From the NCBI GenBank assembly GCA_001725215.1, contig MEFT01000035.1, positions 6,553 to 16,140 of the forward strand: DNA of 9,588 nucleotides, in the 5' to 3' direction. Made by a program: the position numbers and the translations under genes. Positions 1 through 5,773 of this stretch are shown in pieces. Origin of the DNA: Clostridium sp. SCN 57-10. GTDB lineage: Bacteria; Bacillota; Clostridia; Oscillospirales; Butyricicoccaceae. The notes under the pieces were generated by a model. That model was not told where the DNA came from. It did not search any database and saw nothing but the letters and a program-made list of their open reading frames with translations. Position 1 is the stretch's first letter. The number at the start of each line of letters is the position of its first letter.

Positions 1-633
1 AACACCCGACACGTCGGTCCAGTTTTCGTAAACGGCGGCGTCAGCCGCGGCGGCCGCGAGCGAACCGGTGATGTCGCTGCCGCCGCGGCTGAGCAGGCGC
101 AGCTTGCCGTTCGGCAGTGCGCCGTAAAAGCCGGGTACGACCATACGAGGGTGCTCCGCAAGCAGCTCGCGCAGACGCTGCTCGCTCCGTGGGGCATCCA
201 GCTTGCCGTCATAGCCGAAGGTGACCCAGTCGGCGGCATCGACAAAGTCGAAGCCGAGATAGGCGGCCATCAGCTTGGCTGTTAAATACTCGCCGCGCGA
301 AACAAGCTCGTCAATCGGCATGCCCTTGCGCATACTGCCGCGTATGCAGGCGAACTCGGGCGCCAGATCGGCCGGAATGCCGCAGCCCTGCTGAATGTCG
401 CGAAAGCGATCTTCAATCATGGCGAACACACTCTCGCACGAAACGCCGTATTGCAGATGAGCGTGGCAGAGATAAAGCAGGTCGGTCACTTTGTTGTCGC
501 CCCCGTGGCGCTTTCCGGGCGCGGAGACAACCACGACGCGGCGCGTGTCATCGGCGCACACAATGTCGCGCACCTTTTGAAACTGTACGGCGTCAGCAAG
601 AGAGCTTCCTCCAAATTTTGCTGCTTTGACCAT
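1..633 (-). CDS. Aspartate kinase, N-terminal 211 residues (runs off left edge)
   Basis: Aspartate kinase phosphorylates L-aspartate with ATP, the first committed step to lysine, threonine, methionine and diaminopimelate; it is cytosolic. Reading the minus strand from the ATG at 633-631 gives 211 codons open to base 1. Visible family motifs are KFGGSS at residues 6-11 (nucleotide/substrate binding), VVVVSAPGKR around 33-42, VSRGEYLTAKLMAAYL around 111-126, LSRGGSDITGS around 181-191 and ENWTDVSGV at 203-211, which normally leads into an ADPR segment. Together these identify the amino-acid kinase domain. The missing part should hold the rest of the catalytic domain and the C-terminal ACT regulatory domains. 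The start is supported by AGGAGGA at 637-643, with rather tight spacing. The gene diverges from a PheB-like ACT gene. I cannot tell which isozyme (lysC/thrD type) it is without the ACT domains. Confidence 0.95.
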   Translation of the reverse strand, partial: MVKAAKFGGSSLADAVQFQKVRDIVCADDTRRVVVVSAPGKRHGGDNKVTDLLYLCHAHLQYGVSCESVFAMIEDRFRDIQQGCGIPADLAPEFACIRGSMRKGMPIDELVSRGEYLTAKLMAAYLGFDFVDAADWVTFGYDGKLDAPRSEQRLRELLAEHPRMVVPGFYGALPNGKLRLLSRGGSDITGSLAAAAADAAVYENWTDVSGV

Positions 634-647
634 ATGTCCTCCTAAAT

Positions 648-696
648 CGCCGGCGCGGCTCATGCTGTCCGGCGCAATGTCTTTGTTTTAAAGACA
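648..696 (-). promoter_or_regulatory. Two inverted repeats in the aspartate kinase leader
   Basis: TGTCTTT (678-684) and AAAGACA (690-696) form a perfect 7-bp stem with a 5-base loop. CGCCGG (648-653) and CCGGCG (669-674) form a 6-bp stem with a 15-base loop whose foot lies 4 bases from the ribosome binding site at 637-643. Both fall between the predicted transcription start and the start codon. They could tune translation or be a protein-binding operator. The sequence does not tell which. Confidence 0.4.
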
Positions 697-716
697 GGTG
701 TATTTAACATGAAAAC

Positions 717-745
717 ACTATACTGCAAGCGGAAGAAAAACACAA
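717..745 (-). promoter_or_regulatory. Candidate promoter for aspartate kinase
   Basis: On the minus strand a TTGTGT (-35, bases 745-740) is separated by 17 bases from TATAGT (-10, bases 722-717). Transcription would begin near 710 and give a leader of roughly 75 bases. The -10 matches consensus in 5 of 6 positions and the -35 in only 3 of 6. A leader this short leaves no room for a lysine (L-box) riboswitch. Confidence 0.5.
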
Positions 746-813
746 GTGCGAAAAACCGCGTTGTGCAAAGTTTGGAGAATCTTCCGAAAACGCAGGCGAT
801 TTTGCGCTTTCCT

Positions 814-843
814 CTGGCATATTTGAAAGAATATCGATATAAT
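814..843 (+). promoter_or_regulatory. Candidate promoter for the PheB-like gene
   Basis: A perfect TATAAT (838-843) is preceded at 18 bases by CTGGCA (814-819), which matches the -35 consensus in 4 of 6 positions. The transcript would begin near 850 and carry a leader of about 67 bases that includes the hairpin at 859-892. Confidence 0.55.
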
Positions 844-858
844 GAACGGAGAGAACGC

Positions 859-892
859 GCGGAGAACGGCTAGACACACCTGCCGTTTCCGC
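859..892 (+). promoter_or_regulatory. Hairpin in the 5' leader of the PheB-like gene
   Basis: Bases 859-870 pair with 882-892 as an 11-bp stem with one bulged A and one G-T pair, around an 11-base loop (871-881). It ends 8 bases before the AAGGAG ribosome binding site (901-906). There is no T-run, so it is not an ordinary terminator; it may affect translation or mRNA stability. Confidence 0.45.
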
Positions 893-916
893 TTCAGGGA
901 AAGGAGAACATGGAGG

Positions 917-1357
917 ATGAAGAAAAGCAACTACCTGATTGTGGACAAGCGCATTCTGCCCGACTATTATGAAAAGGTTCTGGCCGCGCGCGAGCTGCTG
1001 CGCACCGGAGCGGTGCGCGAGGTCAGCGAAGCGGCGCGCAGGACGGGTATTTCGCGCAGCACATATTATAAATATAAAGACTATCTGTTCATGCCGAACG
1101 AGGCGACCGAATGCGGCAAGGCGGTGTTTTCGATGGTGCTCACCCACGAGCCGGGTATTTTAAGTCAGCTGATTAACACGGTCGCTGAGCTGAACGGAAA
1201 CATCCTCACCATCACGCAGAACCTGCCGATCGACGGAAAGGCCAGCGTGCTGCTGACGCTTGATACTTCGGGCATGAGCCTGTCACCTCAGGAGCTGGCC
1301 GAGCGGTTTTCCGCGCTGCGCGGTACGGGCGGCGTCAAGCTGCTTGCCATCGAATAA
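917..1357 (+). CDS. pheB: PheB/UPF0735-family ACT domain protein
   Basis: This 146-residue protein has the length and layout of the PheB/UPF0735 family: an N-terminal helix-turn-helix-like segment (about residues 28-50, containing VSEAARRTGISRSTYYKYKD) and a C-terminal ACT domain (about 66-146, starting near FSMVLTHEPGILSQLIN). ACT domains bind amino acids and control metabolic enzymes; in Bacillus, PheB is linked to phenylalanine metabolism, and in many Clostridia the gene sits beside homoserine dehydrogenase or aspartokinase genes. The start chosen is ATG 917, 10 bases after AAGGAG (901-906). An in-frame ATG at 842 overlaps the candidate -10 and has no ribosome binding site, so it is rejected. 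The position divergent from aspartate kinase suggests a role in sensing an aspartate-family or aromatic amino acid; that role is inferred. Confidence 0.9.
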   Translation: MKKSNYLIVDKRILPDYYEKVLAARELLRTGAVREVSEAARRTGISRSTYYKYKDYLFMPNEATECGKAVFSMVLTHEPGILSQLINTVAELNGNILTITQNLPIDGKASVLLTLDTSGMSLSPQELAERFSALRGTGGVKLLAIE

Positions 1358-1368
1358 CGGGAAATATG

Positions 1369-1408
1369 AAAAAAGCACCCTGTTCCAGCCGGAACAGGGT
1401 GCTTTGAT
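1369..1408. terminator. Bidirectional terminator between PheB-like and DegV genes
   Basis: AAAGCACCCTGTTCC (1372-1386) and GGAACAGGGTGCTTT (1391-1405) form a perfect 15-bp stem with the tetraloop AGCC. An A-run at 1369-1374 supplies a good U-tract on the minus strand. On the plus strand the stem's own TTT is followed by GATTT, a weaker tract. It lies between two convergent genes, 14 bases after the ACT gene stop and 22 bases after the DegV gene stop. Confidence 0.9.
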
Positions 1409-1426
1409 TTGCGTTTAGTTATCAGC

Positions 1427-2251
1427 TTAATAGCCGATGATGATGCCGCCGTCGTTCGCATACACGGTGCTCAAGCCGCCCATGCTGATGATAAACACCC
1501 GCTTAATTGCGCGGCATTTGTCCATAATCATGCGGCGCAGGTCTTCGGCGCGCTCGCGGCAATGGCACTCGGTGATAACCAGCGTCTCGCGCACGCCTTG
1601 CTGCTCTGCGGCACGCTCGGCCACGATATCGCTCAGCTTGACCATTGCGTTTTGCGTGCCACGCGCCTTTTCAAGCAGCCCGATTTTTCCTCCCTCGCCC
1701 TGCATGATGGGTCGAAGATGCAAAATGGAGGCCACCTGGCCGACGAGCTTTTTCATACGTCCCGCCTTGATGAGCGTGTCAAGCGTATTGAGTACAAAAA
1801 GGGTGCTCATGCCGCTGACAAACGCCTCAATTTGCACACACATCTCGGGAAAGCTGATGCCAAGTCCGTGGAGCCGGATCAGCTCGAGCACAATGGCAGT
1901 TTCGCCGGCCGAAGCGCTTTTCGAATCGATAACGTAAACACGACCTTTGCCGGTCTTCATTTCTGCGCCCAGCATAGCGCTCTGGTAAGTGCCGCTTAAT
2001 TGGCTGGAAAGCGTTACGACAAAGCAGTCGTCGTCGCCGCTCATCGCGTCTGCAAAATCTGCAGGGGAGGGGCATGCCGTCGCGGCGATAACGGGGCTTT
2101 CCGCGATTTCGCGCACAAGCTCGTGTGTGTCAATGTCGCGGTCGATCAGTGTGCGTCCGTTGATGGTGATCTTCAGGGGGACAATCGCGATGTCTACCGG
2201 GAGCTCTCCCAGACCGTTGAGATCGCAGCAGCTGTCTCCGATAATTTTCAT
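1427..2251 (-). CDS. DegV family fatty-acid-binding protein
   Basis: DegV/FakB proteins bind a fatty acid in a deep pocket and present it to the kinase FakA for phosphorylation before membrane lipid synthesis. The 274-residue length is usual. Family landmarks in order: DSCCD at 6-10 near the N-terminus, TACPSPADF at 58-66, SSQLSGTYQSA at 82-92, IDSKSASAGE at 108-117, NTLDTLIKAGRMKK at 155-168, LLEKARG at 192-198 and a glycine-rich C-terminus at 261-274. The end reads STVYANDGG where many relatives have a His-x-GPG-type segment, so the ligand contact there may differ. The start ATG (2251-2249) follows GGAGGA (2263-2258). The gene has its own promoter and is probably monocistronic, with the terminator at 1369-1405. 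No fatty acid kinase gene is in the window. The bound lipid cannot be predicted. Confidence 0.93.
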   Translation of the reverse strand: MKIIGDSCCDLNGLGELPVDIAIVPLKITINGRTLIDRDIDTHELVREIAESPVIAATACPSPADFADAMSGDDDCFVVTLSSQLSGTYQSAMLGAEMKTGKGRVYVIDSKSASAGETAIVLELIRLHGLGISFPEMCVQIEAFVSGMSTLFVLNTLDTLIKAGRMKKLVGQVASILHLRPIMQGEGGKIGLLEKARGTQNAMVKLSDIVAERAAEQQGVRETLVITECHCRERAEDLRRMIMDKCRAIKRVFIISMGGLSTVYANDGGIIIGY

Positions 2252-2299
2252 GGCGCATCCTCCGAATACTTTGATAGTCTAACGATTAATGTGATTTTT

Positions 2300-2328
2300 A
2301 TCATAGCACCTTTTTTTAAAAAACGCAA
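2300..2328 (-). promoter_or_regulatory. Promoter of the degV-family gene (extended -10)
   Basis: On the minus strand TTGCGT (2328-2323) is separated by 17 bases from TATGAT (2305-2300), which is preceded by TGC, giving an extended -10. The spacer holds runs of T and A. The leader to the ATG would be about 40 bases. Confidence 0.7.
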
Positions 2329-2357
2329 CATAAACTTATAGGTGGCGCAAAGACAAA

Positions 2358-2380
2358 GCCGCCCGGAAAGACCGGGCGGC
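2358..2380 (-). terminator. Terminator after the AI-2E family gene
   Basis: GCCGCCCGG (2358-2366) and CCGGGCGGC (2372-2380) form a perfect 9-bp GC-rich stem with a 5-base loop, starting 5 bases past the stop codon of the minus-strand gene. On the minus strand it is followed by TTTGTCTTTG, an imperfect U-tract. It separates the YitT/AI-2E unit from the promoter of the DegV gene. Confidence 0.8.
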
Positions 2381-2385
2381 ATAAG

Positions 2386-3573
2386 TTATGGTGCTTTTTT
2401 GGGGGGAGCGTACTCTTCGCCGGTGCGGCGGTAGATATCATCGCGCAGCAGCGCGTAACATACCGAGCAGATCGGGATAAAAAGCAGCATGCCCGCAATA
2501 CCCATCAGTCCTCCGCCCACCGTAACGGCGACAAGCACCCAGATGGGCGAAAGGCCGACTGAGCTGCCGACGACGTGGGGATAAATAAAATTCCCCTCGA
2601 TCTGCTGCACCACGAGGAACAGAATGATAAACCAGAGTACCTTCTGCGGTGCAACGATGAGAATGAGCAGCGCGCCCGTCACACAGCCGATGATCGAGCC
2701 GAACAGCGGAATAAAGGCCAAAACGGCGATGAGAACACTGACCATCAGTGCGTATGGAAAGCGGAAAACGCTCATGGTGACAAAAAACAGCGTGCCGAGG
2801 ATGATGGCCTCCATACATTGTCCCGACAAAAAGCGGGAGAACGTGTGCTCGGACAGGCGAAGCACATGCAGTGCGCCGTTGACAAAGCGCTCGTTGAGAT
2901 AAGCTCGCATAGCACGCTCGACCTGAGCGGCCAGCTTTTCCTTCTGCAGCAGCACATAAATGGCGAACACCAACGCAAGCGTAAAGCGGAACAGGCCGCC
3001 CATAAGCGACGAAGTGACCGAAACGGCGTTGAGCAAAAGGCTGGCGCCCGCACCACCCAGCGTCTTGACGGCACTTGACAGAAGCGTCTGCCAGTCGACC
3101 TTTACGTTGGCCAGCGCATCGTCAAGCTGCGCCGCAAGCGTGGGGTACTGGCGGCCGAGGTCGGAGACAAATTCCGTCACGCGCTTGGCAAAGCCGGGAA
3201 GGCTGTTGCCCAGCATGCCGAGCGAGTTAACGATCTCGGGGACGATGATAGAGAACACAAGATAGAATGCGCCGAAGAAAAGCAGCAGCGTCAATACAAG
3301 GCTGAGCGGTCGCGCGGCGCGGCGCATTCCGTCATAAATGCGCACCCGCTTACCCCCGTGCGGCAGATTGGAAAAAAGCACACGCTCCACTGCGCGCATC
3401 GGGACATTGATGACAAACGCGACGGCGCCGCCGAGCAAAAAGGGTGAGAAAAGCGCGTAAATGCGGTGCACAACGCCCATCAGCTCACCGAAGTGCTGCA
3501 AGGCCGCATATACGGCCGCGGCACCGGCGGCGATGATCAGGAGTTGCTTTGTCGTGCGTCGGTCAAGCTGCAT
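2386..3573 (-). CDS. AI-2E family transporter (PerM/YtvI type membrane protein)
   Basis: A 395-residue polytopic membrane protein of the AI-2E transporter family (PF01594), whose characterised members export autoinducer-2 or act as ion antiporters or permeases. Hydrophobic segments are seen at about 10-27, 38-58, 88-112, 190-209, 254-272, 274-306, 312-323 and 343-376. The large hydrophilic stretch at about 115-185 is the usual family insert. The C-terminal signature is clear: QQIEGNFIYPHVVGSSVGL at 323-341 followed by the glycine-rich GGGLMGIAG around 353-361. The start ATG (3573-3571) is preceded by GGAGG with a 7-base gap, located inside the end of the YitT gene. The two overlap by 37 bases, so translation is probably coupled. 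Substrate cannot be assigned; no luxS is visible here. Confidence 0.92.
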   Translation of the reverse strand: MQLDRRTTKQLLIIAAGAAAVYAALQHFGELMGVVHRIYALFSPFLLGGAVAFVINVPMRAVERVLFSNLPHGGKRVRIYDGMRRAARPLSLVLTLLLFFGAFYLVFSIIVPEIVNSLGMLGNSLPGFAKRVTEFVSDLGRQYPTLAAQLDDALANVKVDWQTLLSSAVKTLGGAGASLLLNAVSVTSSLMGGLFRFTLALVFAIYVLLQKEKLAAQVERAMRAYLNERFVNGALHVLRLSEHTFSRFLSGQCMEAIILGTLFFVTMSVFRFPYALMVSVLIAVLAFIPLFGSIIGCVTGALLILIVAPQKVLWFIILFLVVQQIEGNFIYPHVVGSSVGLSPIWVLVAVTVGGGLMGIAGMLLFIPICSVCYALLRDDIYRRTGEEYAPPKKAP

Positions 3574-4280
3574 GAAACCGCCTCCGTATCAATCGATTTG
3601 GCAGGCTTGCGTTTGCCTGCGTTTTGAACGAACTGAATGAGAAGAGACGATACGGTCACCGTAATCAGCGAATAAATGATGCGCTGAAGCGGGATATACG
3701 TCAGAGAAAGCGCGAGCACCGAAAGATCGGTGACGAGATAGCATGCCGAAATGGGCGCGCGCAACGTTTTAGACAGAACGAGGGCAAGCGCGTCGTCACC
3801 GCCCGCAGCCGCACCGGCACGGACACAAAGGCCGACGCCGGCGCCTACGAAAAGCGCGCCGATCAGCGCCACCATGACCGGGCCGCCGAGGTTGTCGGGA
3901 AGCAGAGGCCCCGTCAGCTCCCACAGACGGTAAAACAGCGCGTAGCACAGGCTGGCAAATATGGAGTATTTGGCGAAGCCTTTGCCGAGGAAGCGGAAGC
4001 CGACGAGGAAACATACGCCGTCGAGCAGGGGGCTGGTGAAAGCAGGCGAAAAGCCGAACCAGTGCCGCAGCAGCAGCGTCAGCCCCAGAATACCGCCCTC
4101 TGTGATGTCGTGGCGGCCGTGAACGTTATAAAGACCGAATGAAAGCACGAACGAACCGAGCGCAACAAGCGCAAACGGCGCGGCGGTGCGAAGAAAAGCA
4201 CGAAGTTTGGTGTGATGGATACTGCGTAATAAAATACAAAAAATCCTTTCCTGATAGAGCGGCCGGGCCGGCGCGCGCAA
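3537..4280 (-). CDS. YitT family membrane protein (start codon uncertain)
   Basis: A small integral membrane protein of the YitT/DUF161 family, function unknown. Hydrophobic segments lie at about 33-53, 63-75, 83-97, 104-120, 134-155, 178-196 and 200-218. The diagnostic motif is the glycine-rich GVGLCVRAGAAAGGDDALAL around 148-167, matching the family's G-x-G-L-x-x-R-x-G-x-x-x-G-G-x-D pattern, together with DITEGGILGL at 58-67. It lacks the C-terminal DUF2179 domain of full-length relatives (usually around 280-290 residues). Coordinates use a TTG at 4280-4278, the only conventional start that keeps the whole N-terminus, but it has no ribosome binding site. A CAGGAAAGGA site (4253-4244) lies 8 bases before an in-frame ATT at 4235-4233, which would give 232 residues and a more typical N-terminus. 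The gene overlaps the AI-2E gene by 37 bases. Confidence 0.85.
   Translation of the reverse strand: MRAPARPLYQERIFCILLRSIHHTKLRAFLRTAAPFALVALGSFVLSFGLYNVHGRHDITEGGILGLTLLLRHWFGFSPAFTSPLLDGVCFLVGFRFLGKGFAKYSIFASLCYALFYRLWELTGPLLPDNLGGPVMVALIGALFVGAGVGLCVRAGAAAGGDDALALVLSKTLRAPISACYLVTDLSVLALSLTYIPLQRIIYSLITVTVSSLLIQFVQNAGKRKPAKSIDTEAVSCSLTDARQSNS
4244..4253 (-). promoter_or_regulatory. Ribosome binding site pointing to an ATT start for YitT
   Basis: On the minus strand CAGGAAAGGA is followed after 8 bases (4243-4236) by ATT at 4235-4233 in the YitT frame. No ATG, GTG or TTG in that frame stands at a usable distance. The upstream TTG (4280) lies within a GC palindrome and has nothing like a ribosome binding site before it. 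Confidence 0.45.
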
Positions 4281-4295
4281 ACTTATGTGCGCGCG
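4272..4295. repeat. Alternating CG palindrome upstream of YitT
   Basis: CGCGCGCA (4272-4279) and TGCGCGCG (4288-4295) are perfect inverted arms around an 8-base spacer. Immediately to the left, GCCGG/CCGGC (4262-4272) forms a second small palindrome. The alternating purine-pyrimidine arms could extrude as a cruciform or, as RNA, form a stem just before the YitT ribosome binding site. Confidence 0.55.
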
Positions 4296-4312
4296 ACGAC
4301 GAGGCCCGCAAT

Positions 4313-4364
4313 CGTAGGGCGAAACGCCCGGGCTTGCTTCTTACCGAAGGCAAGCCGCGCTACG
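4313..4364. other. Three-way-junction inverted-repeat structure (candidate structured RNA or repeat element)
   Basis: CGTAG (4313-4317) pairs with CTACG (4360-4364) and encloses two hairpins: GGCG/CGCC with loop AAA (4318-4328), and GGCTTGC/GCAAGCC (4331-4337 with 4350-4356) extended by TTC/GAA with one bulged G and a 5-base loop. All Watson-Crick pairs hold on either strand. The arm GCAAGCC can instead pair with a second GGCTTG at 4385-4390. I do not recognise a known RNA family. Confidence 0.5.
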
Positions 4365-4419
4365 GATCAATCAGGCTCAGTATCGGCTTGATTTTATTGT
4401 TTGGCCGGGTACAAATAGT

Positions 4420-4446
4420 AAAACTCCCTTTCCAAATTTGCGGGAG
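4420..4446 (-). terminator. Weak terminator-like stem after the amidohydrolase
   Basis: On the minus strand CTCCC (4446-4442) and GGGAG (4428-4424) form a 5-bp stem with a long 13-base loop, followed at once by TTTTACTATTT. It starts 13 bases after the stop codon. The short stem and long loop make termination doubtful, but no better candidate is present. Confidence 0.35.
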
Positions 4447-4459
4447 CGCGCGAAACGGC

Positions 4460-5644
4460 TTAGAAGCTGAAGCTCACCGTGTCGGCCAGGTTATCATAAA
4501 CTTCGCCGTCGATGATGGTCTTTTCGCAGCGCGTCATGTTGCTGAACGGATGCCCGTTCCAGATGGCAAGGTCGGCGTCCTTGCCGGCCTCAAGCGAGCC
4601 GATGCGGCCGTCAAGGCCGAGCAGGCGAGCCGGGCGGATGGTGACAGCTTCAAACGCCGTCTGCTCGCTCAGGCCATAGCCCATCACGAGGCCGACGTGC
4701 ATCGGCAGATACTTTGTGTTGGCGTCGTTGTCTTCCGTCAGGCAGAAGTTGATGCCGGCCTGCTCCAAAACGGCGGGCGTATCGAGTCGCGTGCCCCAGA
4801 TCTCCTGCTTTTCAGGACCCATCGTCAGCGGCCCTACAACACAGTCTATGTTGTTTTCCTTGAGGAATTTCGTGATTTTATAGCCTTCCGTGCAATGCTC
4901 GATGGAGAAATCAAGCCCGAACTCTTTGGCGATGCGCACCGCCGTCACAATATCGTCGGCGCGGTGGCAATGAATGCGGCACTTCATTTCACCGCGGATG
5001 GCGGGCACGAGCGCGTCAAGGCGGAAGTTCGGTTCGGGCTTTTTGCTCTCGTCGGCTTCGGCGGCACGGAGCTTGTCCGAATACACCTTCGCGTTAAACA
5101 GCGTCTCGCGAAGTACGGCGCCGACGCCCATGCGGGTCGAGGGAAGCTGCTTTTGGCTGCCGTAGCACGAACGGGGATTTTCGCCGAGCGCCATTTTCAT
5201 CTGCTCGGAGCCTTCAATGATGATATCGTAAACGGTATCGCCGCGCTTGGTCTTAAAGCTGATGCCCGTGCCGCACACGACATTCGCCGAGCCCGGGCCG
5301 GTATAGCAGGTGGTCAGTCCGGCGCGGCGCGCGCAGCCGATGCCCATGTCGTGGGGGTTAAGCGCGTCGAGTCCGCGGATAAAGCCGGTGTTGGGCGAGG
5401 TGATTTCATTGCCGTCGTTGTAACCGTTGCGGCTCATCGGCGCATTGAAGGTGGAGATATGGGTGTGCGCGTCGATCAAGCCGGGGGTAACCCATTTGCC
5501 GCGCGCGTTGATCACCTTTGCGCCCGCGGGGATTTCGACGTCGCGTCCGACGGCGACGATTTTGCCCCCGTCGATGAGGACGGTGCCCTTGTCGAGTGTG
5601 CCGCACGTTACAGTGACGACCTTGCCGTTGGTAATTGCGAGCAT
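4460..5644 (-). CDS. Amidohydrolase family protein (imidazolonepropionase-like)
   Basis: A 394-residue metal-dependent hydrolase of the amidohydrolase superfamily (HutI/COG1228-like TIM barrel), expected to cleave a C-N bond in an amide, cyclic amide or acyl-amino compound. Metal-ligand positions are visible: HTH at 60-62 within GLIDAHTHIS, H225 and H227 in IHCHRADDI, H250 in SIEHCTE, and an acidic TED at 303-305 near strand 8. The N-terminal beta-sandwich part (1-50, with TVLIDGGKIVAVG) and the returning C-terminal part (LEAGKDADLAIWNGHPFS, 351-368) are both present. No signal peptide is seen, so it is cytosolic. The ATG (5644-5642) follows GGAGG with good spacing. It diverges from the acetamidase/formamidase gene, suggesting a shared pathway. 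The substrate is unknown. Confidence 0.92.
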   Translation of the reverse strand: MLAITNGKVVTVTCGTLDKGTVLIDGGKIVAVGRDVEIPAGAKVINARGKWVTPGLIDAHTHISTFNAPMSRNGYNDGNEITSPNTGFIRGLDALNPHDMGIGCARRAGLTTCYTGPGSANVVCGTGISFKTKRGDTVYDIIIEGSEQMKMALGENPRSCYGSQKQLPSTRMGVGAVLRETLFNAKVYSDKLRAAEADESKKPEPNFRLDALVPAIRGEMKCRIHCHRADDIVTAVRIAKEFGLDFSIEHCTEGYKITKFLKENNIDCVVGPLTMGPEKQEIWGTRLDTPAVLEQAGINFCLTEDNDANTKYLPMHVGLVMGYGLSEQTAFEAVTIRPARLLGLDGRIGSLEAGKDADLAIWNGHPFSNMTRCEKTIIDGEVYDNLADTVSFSF

Positions 5645-5677
5645 AGAATGCCCTCCTTGTCAAATACAGATAACAAT

Positions 5678-5706
5678 ATTATAGCACGGCGCAGTGCCAT
5701 AGGCAA
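5678..5706 (-). promoter_or_regulatory. Promoter of the amidohydrolase gene
   Basis: On the minus strand TTGCCT (5706-5701) is separated by 17 bases from a perfect TATAAT (5683-5678), which is preceded by TGC (extended -10). The start of transcription would be near 5671 with a leader of about 27 bases carrying AAGGAGG. Confidence 0.8.
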
Positions 5707-5715
5707 GGGGAGGCC

Positions 5716-5755
5716 TTGACAAGAACGGCGTGAAGTCATACCCTATTTATATAAT
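5716..5755 (+). promoter_or_regulatory. Candidate promoter elements for the acetamidase/formamidase gene
   Basis: A perfect TTGACA (5716-5721) and a perfect TATAAT (5750-5755) are both present but 28 bases apart, too far to work together. TTGACA with normal spacing meets only TACCCT (5739-5744). TATAAT with normal spacing has no -35 and would start transcription near 5762, inside the ribosome binding site. Weak -10 partners of this kind are typical of activator-dependent promoters. The pairing is unresolved. Confidence 0.4.
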
Positions 5756-5773
5756 GAAAAGGAGGCATCTGCT

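Larger units (their letters stand above)
4281..4459. other. Gene-free gap rich in inverted repeats
   Basis: About 180 bases between the amidohydrolase stop and the putative TTG of YitT contain no credible gene on either strand. They hold, from right to left, a weak terminator-like stem (4420-4446), a possible minus-strand -10 (TAAAAT, 4396-4391, with no convincing -35), the three-way-junction structure (4313-4364) and an 8-bp GC palindrome (4272-4295). The leader of the YitT/AI-2E transcript probably begins within it. Confidence 0.6.

Noticed and set aside
634..716. Lysine riboswitch in front of aspartate kinase
   Set aside because: The predicted leader is only about 75 bases, less than half the size of an L-box, and none of its helices can be recognised.
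842..916. Upstream in-frame ATG at 842 for the PheB-like gene
   Set aside because: It overlaps the candidate -10 box and has no ribosome binding site; the extra 25 residues are Arg-rich and unlike the family N-terminus.
1409..1999. Plus-strand frames opposite the DegV gene
   Set aside because: No motif and no ribosome binding site; the DegV reading is unambiguous.
2575..3265. Plus-strand frames opposite the AI-2E gene
   Set aside because: Hydrophilic, compositionally odd translations that mirror a membrane-protein gene; no independent support.
3601..3620. GCAGGC/GCCTGC inverted repeat near the end of the YitT gene
   Set aside because: It lies inside coding sequence, has a short 6-bp stem and no U-tract; likely chance.
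4139..5719. Very long plus-strand open frame (526 codons) antisense to the amidohydrolase
   Set aside because: It lies almost wholly opposite a gene with clear amidohydrolase motifs and a good ribosome binding site, its translation is rich in Ala, Arg and His without recognisable domains, and it spans the intergenic repeats. GC-rich codon bias readily opens such antisense frames.
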